NCBI RefSeq assembly: GCF_000419765.1
Contig: NZ_ATTQ01000004.1
Span: 357,818 to 421,817, forward strand
Direction: 5' to 3'
Source of the DNA: Rhizobium mongolense USDA 1844
GTDB taxonomy: Bacteria; Pseudomonadota; Alphaproteobacteria; Rhizobiales; Rhizobiaceae
DNA length: 64,000 nucleotides
The number at the start of each line of letters is the position of its first letter. Within the stretch, counting starts at the first letter, position 1. Positions 63,720 through 64,000 of this stretch are shown one piece after another. The notes under the pieces were generated by a model. It was not told where the DNA came from. It worked only from the letters and a program-made list of their open reading frames with translations, and ran no database searches. The position numbers and the translations under genes were made by a program.

Positions 63720-64000
63720 TTGCCAAGCCCGCCATCACACCCCGCTGAAAAGGAACTGCCCGTACCCCTTGGTCCGCACATCAAGCTGTCGAGCGTCGCG
63801 GCCCTCTTTGTCGTGGCGGGCGGCGTACTCGTCGCACTGAAGGGCACGCATGGAGACACGCCAGACGGATCAGTGGAGACTGAGCTCGAGGCTGGTCGAG
63901 GAAGGGACGCAAGCGTCCCCGAGGCGATACCTGTGAAGGGCCTGCGCGATGTCTTTTGGCGGGTGGTTCACGAAGTCATCGATGATCGTGTGACACTCAT
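63720..64000 (+). CDS. YihY/RNase BN-type membrane protein, N-terminal part (runs off the window)
   Basis: From a TTG at 63720 the frame stays open to the window edge. It encodes LSSVAALFVVAGGVLVAL (a membrane helix), an acidic linker, then VKGLRDVFWRVVHEVIDDRV. The last phrase resembles the start of the YihY/UPF0761 family that often accompanies this cluster. The TTG start lacks a strong ribosome site. Only 93 residues are visible and the call is from recall. Confidence 0.6.
   Translation, partial: MPSPPSHPAEKELPVPLGPHIKLSSVAALFVVAGGVLVALKGTHGDTPDGSVETELEAGRGRDASVPEAIPVKGLRDVFWRVVHEVIDDRVTL

Overview
The window looks like chromosomal DNA of a Rhizobiaceae alphaproteobacterium, close to Rhizobium or Agrobacterium; the species cannot be named from this sequence alone. 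Supporting signs are high GC content, a circularly permuted two-piece tmRNA whose tag reads ANDNNAKEYALAA, the hflK-hflC-DUF2065-Do protease block, the serB/miaA/ilvBH neighbourhood, and many single regulator-plus-effector pairs. I see no phage, integrase, complete transposase or CRISPR array.

Layout. 0-6 kb: divergent DUF2000/AraC genes, an AbrB-type membrane protein, a LysR regulator divergent from an aldo/keto reductase, and a D-lactate/glycolate-type FAD dehydrogenase. 6-17.6 kb is core: a large AsmA protein, two small conserved proteins, sspB next to ssrA, thyA, folA, hflKC and a periplasmic Do protease. 17.7-25.2 kb: serB plus an acetyltransferase, miaA abutting serB head to head, a HerA-like ATPase, and ilvB-ilvH behind a transcription attenuator with a branched-chain leader peptide. 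25-36 kb is accessory: an aldo/keto reductase, a LysE exporter, a decayed SDR/DoxX-DUF2269 locus, a cobalt-type nitrile hydratase operon, an ECF sigma/anti-sigma operon, an ABC-F ATPase, a DUF922 protein, a RecD-like helicase and a MerR-LuxR hybrid regulator. 37-49 kb: pdxJ, then regulator/effector pairs (HxlR-NmrA reductase, TetR-MFS, MarR-GNAT fusion, Lrp-racemase), NDH-2, a zinc alcohol dehydrogenase, a frameshifted VOC gene, an AraC and a TetR regulator. 49-60.4 kb: ilvC, a methyltransferase, a vapBC remnant, an aminotransferase, an aldo/keto reductase, an Fe3+-type ABC importer, an EEP phosphatase/nuclease, a Nudix-like gene and a PhzF gene. 60.5-64 kb: tRNA-Lys(CUU), a stretch of gene debris, then a stress-type membrane cluster running off the edge.

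How the genes work together. ilvB/ilvH and ilvC supply three subunits of branched-chain amino acid synthesis from two loci. thyA and folA form the thymidylate/folate pair. ssrA and sspB are respectively the source of the degradation tag and the ClpXP adaptor that recognises it. HflK/HflC and the Do protease are envelope quality control. Several regulators have visible palindromes or direct repeats beside them or beside the gene they probably control; these sites are inferred from sequence symmetry and position.

No clearly new multi-gene system is evident. The most informative non-routine signals are the apparently leaderless ilv attenuator peptide, an orphan plus-strand structured element and terminator just before it, a 14-bp palindrome shared by a LysE exporter and an aminotransferase gene, a bidirectional general-stress-type promoter in the island behind tRNA-Lys, a MerR-LuxR hybrid regulator, and four or five decayed or frameshifted loci.
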